Assembly: GCF_051131155.1 (NCBI RefSeq)
Contig: NZ_CP159508.1
Span: 2,418,001-2,482,000, forward strand
DNA: 64,000 bases
Reading direction: 5' to 3'
Origin: Pseudanabaena minima
GTDB lineage: Bacteria > Cyanobacteriota > Cyanobacteriia > Pseudanabaenales > Pseudanabaenaceae
The number at the start of each line of letters is the position of its first letter. The first letter of the stretch is position 1. The translations under genes were made by a program, and so were the position numbers. Under the pieces are notes generated by a model. It made no database searches, was not told the DNA's origin, and was given only the letters and a program-made list of their open reading frames with translations. Of the stretch, positions 33,488 to 42,098 are shown in pieces.

Positions 33488-34219
33488 TTATGACCAGATG
33501 ATACCTGTTAAATTTGCCTCTTGAGTCAGCATTCCCTCAGTGACAGCGTCTGCCATTTTCGCTTTACTTAGATTTGCCTTATAAAAATTTACGCGAGATA
33601 GATCAGAACCTTGGAGATTGGCACTGGTCAGATCAGCTTCGCTCAGATCGGCATCACATAAACTTGCACCGTACAGACTTGCAAAAGTTAGATCCACCTC
33701 AGATAGCATTGCTTTATTTAGATTTGCACCATTAAGACTAGATCTACTCAGATCCGCCCGTTGCAACATCGCCTCATTTAGCCCAGCCCCAAATAGCCTT
33801 GCATCTCTGAGAATAGCCTCACTAAGATCAGCTCGATTTAGCTTGGCTTTACCCATATTTGCCCCATTTAGTTTTGCGCGAGGTAATTTGGCTTTGTTCA
33901 AAATAGCCCCATACAAATTCACCCCATAGAGCTTGGCATCACTAAGATTTGCTTCGCTGAGATCCGCCTCTCCTAAATCAGCACCACTAAAATTAGCACT
34001 GACAAGGTTAGCTCGATATAGCTTTGCACTATTAAAATCTGCACCGTTTAGCTTAGCGTTGCTTAAGTTTGCACCGTAGAGACTGGATTCACTCAGATTT
34101 GCACCACTGAGATCGGCATGACTCAGGTCAATTCCATTCATATCTGTTTTACTGAGATTGACTCCCGCAAAATTGCGGCGACCTGCATGGTAGCTATTAA
34201 TTAGTTCACTGACTTCCAT
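33488..34219 (-). CDS. Pentapeptide-repeat protein
   Basis: 243 residues that are almost entirely tandem A(D/N)LXX pentapeptides (for example ANLSDAKLYGVNLYGAILNK), forming a right-handed quadrilateral beta-helix. The N-terminal 15 residues (VSELINSYHAGRRNFAGVNL) are the usual lead-in. No signal peptide, so cytoplasmic. No enzymatic motif; function unknown. gvpG lies upstream on the same strand, separated by a hairpin. Confidence 0.9.
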   Translation of the reverse strand: MEVSELINSYHAGRRNFAGVNLSKTDMNGIDLSHADLSGANLSESSLYGANLSNAKLNGADFNSAKLYRANLVSANFSGADLGEADLSEANLSDAKLYGVNLYGAILNKAKLPRAKLNGANMGKAKLNRADLSEAILRDARLFGAGLNEAMLQRADLSRSSLNGANLNKAMLSEVDLTFASLYGASLCDADLSEADLTSANLQGSDLSRVNFYKANLSKAKMADAVTEGMLTQEANLTGIIWS

Positions 34220-34241
34220 TAGTTTGTACCGTTTCTGTCAA

Positions 34242-34276
34242 GAATAAACCAGAGCGCGTTATGCTCTGGTTTATTC
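34242..34276 (-). terminator. Hairpin at end of gvpG
   Basis: GAATAAACCAGAGC and GCTCTGGTTTATTC around a 7-base loop; the gvpG stop is in the right arm. Confidence 0.7.
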
Positions 34277-34498
34277 CTCTTGTTCATTGATTTCTGCTTC
34301 CATCGCTTCTAAAATCTCTTGTTCTTGAGCCATGAAATCTTCTTCACTAATATCACCAAGATCAAATTTTAGTTGTAAAGTAGTGAGCCGTTTTTGCAGA
34401 TTTTCGGTTTTTTCTAATTCAGTAGTTGCCCTTTCTTCGATTTGTTCTGCAATCCAGACTAGTCCATCGAGGGGTGCTGTCAGTAGTTGCCATATCAT
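34271..34498 (-). CDS. gvpG: Gas vesicle protein GvpG
   Basis: 75 residues. PLDGLVWIAEQIEERA, LQLKFDLGDISEEDF and a Glu-rich end are the GvpG signature. GvpG is an accessory protein of gas vesicle assembly, normally inside a gvp cluster. No gvpA, gvpC, gvpN, gvpK or other gvp gene is in this window, so it stands alone here. Confidence 0.85.
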   Translation of the reverse strand: MIWQLLTAPLDGLVWIAEQIEERATTELEKTENLQKRLTTLQLKFDLGDISEEDFMAQEQEILEAMEAEINEQEE

Positions 34499-34569
34499 TG
34501 GGAAATGTACTCCTTAATTCCTTACTGCCGATTTTCTTGCTTTGCAAGAAAATCTAATTAACTAAACCT

Positions 34570-35682
34570 ATGTTAAGTGCTGCCTATCAATATGGGGTAC
34601 GTCCCCTGCTATTTTCCCTCGATCCTGAAGCTGCTCATCATTTAGCGATCGCCACTTGTCGGCGGATTAGTGGTTCATCGATACTGCAAGCAGTCACCAA
34701 GTCCACCTTTTACTATAGCGATTCGCGGCTGTCACAAACTTTATGGGATCTAAAATTTGAGAACCCCGTTGGGCTGGCAGCAGGTTTTGATAAAAATGCT
34801 GAGGCAATCGGCGCATGGGAACATCTAGGATTTGGCTTTGCAGAAGTAGGGACAATTACCGCCCATGCCCAATCTGGCAATCCTCAACCGCGTTTGTTTC
34901 GCTTACCCAGCGATCGCGCTGTTCTAAATCGCATGGGTTTTAATAATCGTGGCGCAGCAGCAACGGCAGTAGATCTGAAAAATTATTTGCAAAACCATAA
35001 GCTAAGTATTCCCCTTGGTATTAATCTCGGCAAGTCTAAAATTACAGAAATTGCCGATGCAAAATTAGACTATGCCGAAAGCTTGCGATCACTCTACAAT
35101 TTTGGCGATTATTTTGTGGTTAATGTCAGTTCACCAAATACGCCCAATTTGAGAGACTTACAAGCAACCGATCAACTATGCGCGATTCTTGCAGCGCTAA
35201 ATCCAATTAACACCCAGAACAAACCGATTTTAGTAAAAATTGCCCCAGACTTGAATGATGCTGACATTATTGAAGTGGTCAAAGCGAGTCAAGACTATGG
35301 CATAGCAGGAATTATCGCTACGAACACAACGATTTCACGACAGAATTTAACGACTACGCATCTAGCAATGACGGGTAAACCTGTCACCGAAGAAGCAGGC
35401 GGAATTAGTGGTCAACCTGTACGCGATCGCTCTCTGGAAGTGATTAACCTAATATGGCAAACGACACAGGGTAATCTACCAATTATCGGTGTGGGCGGTA
35501 TTTTCACGGCAGAAGATGCTTGGCAAAAAATTACGGCTGGTGCAGCGATTGTGCAGGTTTATACAGGCTTAATCTATGAAGGTCCAATGATTGTCAAAAA
35601 TATATTGCAAGGTTTAGTTGCTAAGTTAGAAGCGAATGGCTTAGAGAATATTCAACAGGCGATCGGGCTAGCCCATAGATAA
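34570..35682 (+). CDS. pyrD: Dihydroorotate dehydrogenase (quinone), class 2
   Basis: Membrane-associated flavoprotein oxidising dihydroorotate to orotate with quinone (pyrimidine synthesis). NPVGLAAGFDKNAEAI, GFGFAEVGTITAHAQ and GINLGKSK; the catalytic Ser is in FVVNVSSPNTPNLR; FMN-binding GVGGIFTAEDAWQKI. The N-terminal extension (YQYGVRPLLFSLDPEAAHHL) is the class 2 membrane-contact domain. 370 residues, normal. Confidence 0.96.
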   Translation: MLSAAYQYGVRPLLFSLDPEAAHHLAIATCRRISGSSILQAVTKSTFYYSDSRLSQTLWDLKFENPVGLAAGFDKNAEAIGAWEHLGFGFAEVGTITAHAQSGNPQPRLFRLPSDRAVLNRMGFNNRGAAATAVDLKNYLQNHKLSIPLGINLGKSKITEIADAKLDYAESLRSLYNFGDYFVVNVSSPNTPNLRDLQATDQLCAILAALNPINTQNKPILVKIAPDLNDADIIEVVKASQDYGIAGIIATNTTISRQNLTTTHLAMTGKPVTEEAGGISGQPVRDRSLEVINLIWQTTQGNLPIIGVGGIFTAEDAWQKITAGAAIVQVYTGLIYEGPMIVKNILQGLVAKLEANGLENIQQAIGLAHR

Positions 35683-35715
35683 AAAGAAGACGGGCAAAGC
35701 CCGTCTTCTTTTTAT
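35679..35715. terminator. Perfect palindrome, 17-bp arms, AAA loop
   Basis: Covers the last base pairs of both convergent genes (pyrD and the next minus-strand gene); A5/T5 tracts at its base. Bidirectional terminator. Confidence 0.8.
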
Positions 35716-36203
35716 TGGAATGGCAGTAAGAGAATACTCAGAATTGTCGATACTTCATTGATGAAATAATCGCGCTGATCGATTTTGAGCGTGCGATCGC
35801 ATAGTTGCATAAATTTCCAATCTGTCCCTGTCGTTACACAGCCATAAACTGATCGATCCGCTAAGCTAACTTTCGCATAGGAATCCTTAATAGCACTGAG
35901 AATATAGTCACAGTAACCAGTTAAGCCCTGTGTCGGATCGATATTAAATTCTGTACCAGAGAAAAATCCTATCTCATAATTAAGCTGACGACGTACCTCT
36001 AACAGCACAGGTGCAATCACCATTTCTGATCGTGCTTTTTCGGTATTGATCGCGGTAGCTAGTGCAAGGTTTTCATCCAGTGTGGTAATTAAATAATTGC
36101 TAGCCGTAGTTGGCAAAATATTAGGAAAGAGACTTTTTGGCTCTTCGATAACTAGCCCAAAAGTCTCTCGAACGCGGGATAGGTTGAAGTCGCTATAAGC
36201 CAT
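35712..36203 (-). CDS. Restriction-endonuclease-like protein lacking its catalytic core (relic)
   Basis: 163 residues. LDENLALATAINTEKARSEM, APVLLEVRRQLNYEIGFFSG and FNIDPTQGLTGYCDYILSAI match, from memory, a cyanobacterial PD-(D/E)XK-like family, and YGCVTTGTDWKFMQL its C-terminal part. In that family about 35-40 residues containing the E-(A/V)-K motif lie between these blocks; here CDYILSAIKDSYAKVSLADR jumps directly to the C-terminal block. If so, an in-frame deletion removed the metal-binding core. Catalytically dead, or a domain kept for binding. Confidence 0.55.
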   Translation of the reverse strand: MAYSDFNLSRVRETFGLVIEEPKSLFPNILPTTASNYLITTLDENLALATAINTEKARSEMVIAPVLLEVRRQLNYEIGFFSGTEFNIDPTQGLTGYCDYILSAIKDSYAKVSLADRSVYGCVTTGTDWKFMQLCDRTLKIDQRDYFINEVSTILSILLLPFQ

Positions 36204-36246
36204 ATCGATTAACCTGATAGCAAAAGTTTTGATTATTCTTTTCTAA

Positions 36247-36277
36247 AAAAATAGCGGCGCATCGCGCCGCTATTTTT
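36247..36277. terminator. Perfect palindrome after atpG
   Basis: AAAAATAGCGGCGC-ATC-GCGCCGCTATTTTT; 3 bases past the atpG stop, with a T5 end on the minus strand. Confidence 0.75.
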
Positions 36278-36279
36278 GG

Positions 36280-37227
36280 TTAAGTTAAAGCGGCTGCGCC
36301 ACCGACAACTTCCAGAATTTCTTGAGTAATTGCAGCTTGACGAGCTTTGTTGTACTGCAAGGTTAGAGCCTTGATCAAGTCTCCAGCATTTTCACTAGCG
36401 TTATTCATTGCGGTCATCCGTGCAGCGAGTTCGCTAGCCACAGACTCTTGCAAGGCGCGAAGAATTTGGTTGCTGAGGTAGAGAGGCAATAAAGCATCGA
36501 GAATTTGTTCAGGATTTTGCTCAAAAAGCAATTCTTTAGGCAATTCCTTAACAGTGATTTCGCGCTTTTCGCGCTCGACTTGGAACTTACCACCACGAGT
36601 AATCAGGCGGAAAATTTCGTCATCTTGAGGCTCTAGTCCTTGTGGCTCAAGGGGCAAGAGAGTTTGGACAACAGGGCGAGAGCTAATCAAAGATACGAAA
36701 CGGGTGTAAATCAACTCAACGCGATCAATTACACCAGCCAAAAATGCTGAAGTAATTTCATCTTCGATCGCATTGGCTTCGGCAGCATTAGGAATTTGAT
36801 TTAAGTTGGTAAACTTAGCAGCGATTGGTTGATCGCGACGGGCAAAGTACTGCGCCGCTTTACGACCGACCAAAATAAAGGTGTAATTAATACCTTGTTC
36901 TTTTAGTTCCTTAGCACGGGCTTCAGCACGACGAATAATGGTTGAGTTATAGCCACCACAAAGCCCGCGATCGCCTGAAATTACCAGAAGACCAACGGTT
37001 TTGACAGGACGCTTATCAAGTAAAGGCAGACTGACATCCTCAAAGGTGATGCGCTGCTGGAGACGATATAGGACTTGGGCGAGGCGATCGGCAAAAGGAC
37101 GAGTGGCAAGAACTTGCTGCTGAGCGCGTCTGACCTTTGCGGCTGCGACAAGACGCATTGCTTCAGTTATCTTGCGAGTATTCTTAACAGTGCCGATGCG
37201 ATCGCGGATGGATTTGAGGTTAGCCAT
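36280..37227 (-). CDS. atpG: F1 ATP synthase gamma subunit
   Basis: Central rotor stalk of the F1Fo ATP synthase. MANLKSIRDRIGTVKNTRKITEAMRLVAAAK at the start and MNNASENAGDLIKALTLQYNKARQAAITQE at the end are near-invariant. The cyanobacterial/chloroplast-type insertion is present in the middle (about residues 195-230, RPVVQTLLPLEPQGLEPQDD). 315 residues, normal for cyanobacteria. No other atp gene is within the window on either side, so gamma is separated from the atp operon. Confidence 0.96.
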   Translation of the reverse strand: MANLKSIRDRIGTVKNTRKITEAMRLVAAAKVRRAQQQVLATRPFADRLAQVLYRLQQRITFEDVSLPLLDKRPVKTVGLLVISGDRGLCGGYNSTIIRRAEARAKELKEQGINYTFILVGRKAAQYFARRDQPIAAKFTNLNQIPNAAEANAIEDEITSAFLAGVIDRVELIYTRFVSLISSRPVVQTLLPLEPQGLEPQDDEIFRLITRGGKFQVEREKREITVKELPKELLFEQNPEQILDALLPLYLSNQILRALQESVASELAARMTAMNNASENAGDLIKALTLQYNKARQAAITQEILEVVGGAAALT

Positions 37228-37358
37228 GAAACTAAATTGCTACTTGCTATTGAATACTATGGAAAATTTGAAATATCACAGAAGACACTTAAGTATCCTA
37301 AGTATCTTAATAAAAAATTGCGCCTTCAAACCGCAAACTAATGTATATCCTTGAAATT

Positions 37359-37433
37359 GATCCCCCTCAATCCCCCTTGAAAAGGGGGAAGAATTTGTTC
37401 TCCCCCCTTTTCAAGGGGGGCTGGGGGGGATCT
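37359..37433. repeat. GATCCCCC-type palindromic repeat
   Basis: GATCCCCCTCAATCCCCCTT ... GGGGGGATC, 75 bp, in the atpG-thiG divergent gap. Same family as the copy inside hsdM at 53813-53936. The rest of the 237-bp gap shows no gene. Confidence 0.75.
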
Positions 37434-37464
37434 AAACCTTATATTTTTTCGTTAATTCCTTGAT

Positions 37465-38328
37465 ATGATTGCTTCCTCACCTTCTTTTAACCCAATTTTC
37501 AAGACAAATAGCCAAATATCTGATGCTGATGAGTTATCAGATGATTATCTCGAAATTGCGGGGCGTAAGTTCCGATCGCGTTTGATGACTGGCTCAGGAA
37601 AATATACTAGTTTCGAGGTGATGCGTCAGGCGATCGCCGCCAGTGGTTGCGAGATCGTCACCGTGGCAGTACGTCGGGTGCAGACTAATGCAGCAGGACA
37701 TGAGGGATTAGCCGAAGCGATCGACTGGAACAAATATTGGCTATTACCTAACACAGCGGGCTGTCAAACTGCCGATGAAGCGGTACGGGTGGCAAGATTG
37801 GGACGCGAGATGGCAAAAATTTTGGGTCAAGAAGATAATAATTTTGTGAAGCTGGAAGTTATTCCCGATCTCAAATATTTGCTGCCTGATCCGCTTGGTA
37901 CTTGTAAAGCTGCTGAACAACTCGTCAAAGAAGGTTTTGCAGTGCTGCCCTACATTAACGCTGATCCGCGTTTAGCCAAGACCCTTGAAGAAATTGGTTG
38001 CGTCACTGTGATGCCCCTCGGTTCGCCCATTGGTTCAGGACAAGGGATTAATAATGCGGCAAATATCAGGATTATTATCGAAGAATCGAAAGTGCCTGTA
38101 GTGGTCGATGCAGGAATCGGTGTCCCCAGTGAGGCAGCGGCAGCAATGGAAATGGGCGCGACTGCTTTGTTAGTAAATACCGCGATCGCCTGTGCGAATA
38201 ATCCTGTGGCGATGGGTCGGGCGATGGGCATGGCAACTGAAGCAGGACGAGCCGCGTATTTATCAGGACGAATTCCAGTCAAAGCATATGCTAGTGCCAG
38301 TTCCCCATTAACAGGGCTAGTTTCATAA
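37465..38328 (+). CDS. thiG: Thiazole synthase
   Basis: Makes the thiazole phosphate of thiamine from DXP, glycine-derived imine and ThiS-thiocarboxylate. SRLMTGSGKYTSFEVM; the Schiff-base Lys in KLEVIPDLKYLLPDPLGT; VMPLGSPIGSGQGI; VVDAGIGVPSEAAAAMEMG. 287 residues, with a longer N-terminus than the bacterial minimum. No thiS, thiO or TPP riboswitch is visible next to it; thiE is 8 kb away. Confidence 0.95.
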   Translation: MIASSPSFNPIFKTNSQISDADELSDDYLEIAGRKFRSRLMTGSGKYTSFEVMRQAIAASGCEIVTVAVRRVQTNAAGHEGLAEAIDWNKYWLLPNTAGCQTADEAVRVARLGREMAKILGQEDNNFVKLEVIPDLKYLLPDPLGTCKAAEQLVKEGFAVLPYINADPRLAKTLEEIGCVTVMPLGSPIGSGQGINNAANIRIIIEESKVPVVVDAGIGVPSEAAAAMEMGATALLVNTAIACANNPVAMGRAMGMATEAGRAAYLSGRIPVKAYASASSPLTGLVS

Positions 38329-38362
38329 AACATAGGGTTGTATTGCAACCCTATGTTTTATG
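38324..38362. terminator. Perfect palindrome between convergent thiG and glycosyltransferase genes
   Basis: Seventeen-base arms around TATTG; thiG's stop lies in the left arm and the next gene's stop in the right. Confidence 0.75.
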
Positions 38363-39365
38363 GTTTCAAACGTTTTAGTATCTTTGACCATATTCTCTGC
38401 GATCGCAGTTTCAGCACTTGCCAATAATCTAAGTCGGGAATATTACTTTGATATAACTGCTTGTGATCAAAAAACTCGTTTAGCTCCGTCAAAATCACTT
38501 GTAACCGCTTAATAATATTTGCAGCACGATGCTCTTCTAATAATGTTGGCGATAAAGATAACTTTTGATTGGTCTGAATCATTTTGAGAATCCGTTGCAT
38601 ATCAAATTCTTGAGAATATCCTGCAATCTTGTAACAGTTAAAAGCTGGATCTAAATAATCTGATAAGCCATGATTGACGCTAGAAAAAACTTGGCAACCA
38701 CAAGCTAAAGCTTCCATCGGTTGTAGCCCAAATCCTTCGGTAACTCCTTGAACTGCCCAATATTCTGCGGAATCGTATAGATAGATCTTAGCGCGATTAA
38801 ACAATCCTTCTAAATCTTCAACATAATAATCAATTACTTCTAAGCGGCATTTTTGCTGGAGCGCAGGAATCAATTGACGCATCAAATAACTAGATGATTT
38901 GCGAGCCTGTACCAGTACATCTATATCGCGATCGCGATGCTGATCTTGAAATTTATTGGAGATTTCATTAGGTAAATAATAAATTAACGAATGCGGCGAT
39001 CGCTGTCCCCAATATCCAAGAGTGTTACGACTAACGGTAATAATTGGCACGCTAGCGGGTAAATTAAAGCCATATTCCGCACTATGGGCATGGTAAATTG
39101 CATTCAAACGTTTTAGTTTAGGGGCTAGCTTGGCAACATCAAACCCCCAACTCATCACAAAAATCACATCATCCAAAGCTCGAAATGTATCGTCTCCCTC
39201 CAGCAAATCATCTAACCATAGATGTCCTTGCTCTCGTTGACGATAAGTGACTACTTCCGCAGGACAGACTTTTTTAACTAATTCCAGTGTTTTCAGCTCA
39301 GCCCATAAGCCCCCACAAGCAAATTTGTCAGTCGTCCCTGGCAATAAAAAGTATAGTCTTCTCAT
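38358..39365 (-). CDS. Glycosyltransferase (GT4-like)
   Basis: 335 residues. An N-terminal Rossmann-like half starts MRRLYFLLPGTTDKFACGG; the C-terminal half has EGFGLQPMEALACGCQVFSS and VNHGLSDYLDP, the GT-B motif that binds the sugar nucleotide (E-x7-E). Cytosolic. Acceptor and donor unknown; no polysaccharide cluster adjoins. Divergent from a small membrane protein gene. Confidence 0.78.
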   Translation of the reverse strand: MRRLYFLLPGTTDKFACGGLWAELKTLELVKKVCPAEVVTYRQREQGHLWLDDLLEGDDTFRALDDVIFVMSWGFDVAKLAPKLKRLNAIYHAHSAEYGFNLPASVPIITVSRNTLGYWGQRSPHSLIYYLPNEISNKFQDQHRDRDIDVLVQARKSSSYLMRQLIPALQQKCRLEVIDYYVEDLEGLFNRAKIYLYDSAEYWAVQGVTEGFGLQPMEALACGCQVFSSVNHGLSDYLDPAFNCYKIAGYSQEFDMQRILKMIQTNQKLSLSPTLLEEHRAANIIKRLQVILTELNEFFDHKQLYQSNIPDLDYWQVLKLRSQRIWSKILKRLKP

Positions 39366-39395
39366 TTATTAAGCTCAAATATTAGGCTCAAATCC

Positions 39396-39980
39396 TTGTT
39401 AAACAAGTTTAGGTTAAAAGCGATAACCAGCAAAAAACTCCATTGGAGTTTCTTGCCTCTGTGGACTGTGGCTACATCTCTCAGTTATGCAGGTGGAGGC
39501 CGAGTTAGCGCTTTTGTTACAGATTATATAACGGGCGATTTTGGGGTGTTTCTGAGTTTTGCTGTGATGAGTTTGGCGATCGCCATAGCTCAGTGGTTAG
39601 TGATCAGGCGGCATATTCGCGGCTTGGGATGGTTATGGACGACTTTAGTCGGTGGTGCTGTGGGCGGAGGGCTAAGTTCTTGGGCGAGTTTTCAATTAGC
39701 TATTACCTATGGCGATGCAGTAGATTTATTAGCGATTTATGCTTGTTTACGGGGTTTTTCGACGGGATTTATGCAATGGACAATAATGAAACACCACTTT
39801 AAGCGATCGGGTTGGTGGATTGCGGGTACTACGGGCAGTTGGTATGTGGGCGTAATGGTGGGGAGTTTATTAATCAGACAACTGGGATATTTTTTAACGC
39901 TAGTGGTCGGTGCAATTTACGGATTTTTGACAGGGATCACCTTGCTTTTATTTTTCTGGGATCGGTTTAATTCCAAATAA
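39396..39980 (+). CDS. Multi-spanning membrane protein
   Basis: 194 residues with about five membrane helices and two related QW(L/T)(V/I)(I/M)(R/K)(R/H)H motifs (AQWLVIRRHIRGLGW, MQWTIMKHHFKRSGWW), implying an internal duplication. The start is TTG at 39396; no better ATG is in frame upstream. I know similar cyanobacterial proteins only as hypothetical. A perfect palindrome covers its end. Confidence 0.65.
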   Translation: MLNKFRLKAITSKKLHWSFLPLWTVATSLSYAGGGRVSAFVTDYITGDFGVFLSFAVMSLAIAIAQWLVIRRHIRGLGWLWTTLVGGAVGGGLSSWASFQLAITYGDAVDLLAIYACLRGFSTGFMQWTIMKHHFKRSGWWIAGTTGSWYVGVMVGSLLIRQLGYFLTLVVGAIYGFLTGITLLLFFWDRFNSK

Positions 39981-40017
39981 ATGAAGGCGGCGCTTCGCGC
40001 CGCCTTCATTTATTTGG
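39973..40017. terminator. Perfect palindrome, 21-bp arms, TTC loop
   Basis: Directly after the membrane protein gene; the stop lies in the left arm. GGCGGCGCTTCGCGCCGCC at the tip is shared with several others. Confidence 0.75.
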
Positions 40018-40074
40018 ACATTTTCTAGGCGCACTGAAGTTAAACTAAGACATAAGTTCATATGATGATTAGGC

Positions 40075-42021
40075 ATGGCACTTTTTACACTGCGATCGCT
40101 CCGCAAAGATTTTGGCATCAAGGAAATCCTTAAGGATGCTAGTTTTAGCCTCGATGAAGGCGATAAAGTAGGGTTGATCGGCACAAATGGTTCGGGTAAA
40201 TCCACATTACTTAAAATGATCGCGGGGCTAGAGCATAGTGATGGCGGTGAACTATGGGTAAATTCCAGCGCCAAAATTATCTATTTACCACAGCAGCCAG
40301 ACCTGAATGAAGAAAATACGGTTTTAGAACAGGTATTTGCCGATAGTGGCGAACAGATGTCCCTAGTCAAGGAGTATGAAGAAATTTCCGACAAGTTAAC
40401 TCACGGACATGGCGACATGGATCGGTTGCTAGAGCAGCTATCTCGCGTATCGGAACGCATGGATCAGACGGGGGCTTGGGATTTGGAAACTAACGCCAAA
40501 ATTGTGTTAACGAAATTAGGAATTGATGACTTAGAAGCAAAAATCGGTAGCCTGTCAGGAGGCTATCGCAAACGGATTGCGATCGCTTCGGCACTACTCT
40601 CAGCACCTGATGTTCTATTAATGGATGAGCCGACCAACCATCTTGATGCCCTTTCAGTGGAATGGTTGCAGAGCTATCTCAATCGCTATCGTGGAGCATT
40701 ACTGCTAATCACCCACGATCGCTATTTTCTAGATCGCGTCACCAATCGCATTATCGAAATTGATCGCGGTGATTTGTATTCCTATTCAGGCAATTATTCC
40801 TATTATTTAGAGAAAAAAGCGGAAGCGGAAGAGTCCTCACTGAGTACGCAACGTAAACATGCAGGACTATTGCGCCGTGAATTGGAATGGCTCAAAAAAG
40901 GGCCAAAGGCGCGGAGTACCAAGCAAAAGGCACGCATTGATCGCGCCCATGCTCTGCAAGCCACCGAGTTTAAACAAGCTAATGCCAAGGTTGATATCAC
41001 CACCGCAGGAAGACGCATCGGCAAAAAAGTAGTGGAACTCGATCGCATCGGTAAGTCCTATGGCGATCGCACCCTGATCAAAGACTTCTCCTATAACTTT
41101 ACGCCTGAAGATCGCATCGGTATTATTGGCAGCAACGGCGCGGGTAAGTCTACGCTGATGAATATTGTGACGGGGCGCTTACAGCCCGACGAAGGCACTG
41201 TGGAAATCGGTACGACAATCCATTTTGGTTACTTCGATCAACATTCCGATGATCTTGCTGAACATGGCAACCAGCGCGTGATCGATTACCTTAAAGATGT
41301 TGCGGAATTAGTCAAAACCTCCGATGGAAGTATCATTACTGCTTCACAAATGCTAGAGCGATTTCTCTTCCCTGGTAATACCCAATATGCACCGATCAAT
41401 AAGCTCTCAGGTGGCGAAAAGCGGCGCTTATTCCTACTGAAAGTGTTGATGGCGGCTCCCAATGTCTTGATCCTCGATGAACCGACTAATGATCTTGATG
41501 TGCAGACCCTCGCGGTACTAGAAGAATATCTCGAAGAATTTAACGGCTGTGTAATTGTGGTTTCCCACGATCGCTATTTCCTTGATCGCACTGTTGATAT
41601 GGTGTTCTCCTTTGAGGCAGAAGGTGAAGTCCGTCTGTACCCAGGCAATTATTCTGTTTACTTGGAGTATAAGAAAGACGAAGCTGAGAAGGAGTCTAGT
41701 GGTACAAAGGATCAAGCTAATAAAGTCACTAAAGAGCAGAAATCTAGTAATGTCAACCCCTCTATTCCTGAAACTGCCAAGCCCAAAATCGAAACCAAAA
41801 AGACTTCACAACTCTCTTATAAAGAGAAGCGCGAGTATGAGGAACTAGAAGCTAATATCCCCAAACTGGAAGAAGAAAAGACTCAAATCGAGAAGAAACT
41901 CTATCACAATCCCCCCAAAGGACATACAGAATTACAGAAGCTATCCGATCGCTTAGCAGAATTAACTACGGCAATCAATACATCCACTGAGCGATGGCTA
42001 GAACTTGCCGAGCGCATTTAG
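40075..42021 (+). CDS. ABC-F family ATPase
   Basis: Two tandem ABC ATPase domains on one chain without membrane helices: GTNGSGKSTLLKM and LSGGYRKRIAIA with LLMDEPTNHLDA; then SNGAGKSTLMNI and LSGGEKRRLFLL with LILDEPTNDLD. The P-site linker between them is basic (GPKARSTKQKARIDRA), and the C-terminus ends in a charged coiled-coil (KREYEELEANIPKLEEEK), as in Uup. Ribosome-associated translation factor class; 648 residues. Confidence 0.93.
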   Translation: MALFTLRSLRKDFGIKEILKDASFSLDEGDKVGLIGTNGSGKSTLLKMIAGLEHSDGGELWVNSSAKIIYLPQQPDLNEENTVLEQVFADSGEQMSLVKEYEEISDKLTHGHGDMDRLLEQLSRVSERMDQTGAWDLETNAKIVLTKLGIDDLEAKIGSLSGGYRKRIAIASALLSAPDVLLMDEPTNHLDALSVEWLQSYLNRYRGALLLITHDRYFLDRVTNRIIEIDRGDLYSYSGNYSYYLEKKAEAEESSLSTQRKHAGLLRRELEWLKKGPKARSTKQKARIDRAHALQATEFKQANAKVDITTAGRRIGKKVVELDRIGKSYGDRTLIKDFSYNFTPEDRIGIIGSNGAGKSTLMNIVTGRLQPDEGTVEIGTTIHFGYFDQHSDDLAEHGNQRVIDYLKDVAELVKTSDGSIITASQMLERFLFPGNTQYAPINKLSGGEKRRLFLLKVLMAAPNVLILDEPTNDLDVQTLAVLEEYLEEFNGCVIVVSHDRYFLDRTVDMVFSFEAEGEVRLYPGNYSVYLEYKKDEAEKESSGTKDQANKVTKEQKSSNVNPSIPETAKPKIETKKTSQLSYKEKREYEELEANIPKLEEEKTQIEKKLYHNPPKGHTELQKLSDRLAELTTAINTSTERWLELAERI

Positions 42022-42098
42022 AAAACAACGAAAGCATTGCAAAATATCATTCTTCGCTCCATTAAAAACCTATCTTTAGTTAAAAAGGAATAGAAGCA

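Noticed and set aside
33618..33929. Plus-strand frame opposite the pentapeptide gene with its own repeats
   Set aside because: Its periodicity is a consequence of the pentapeptide repeats on the coding strand.
37228..37464. TPP riboswitch before thiG (and before thiE)
   Set aside because: The conserved CTGAGA and ACCTGA-type elements are absent; the thiG leader is occupied by a GATCCCCC repeat.
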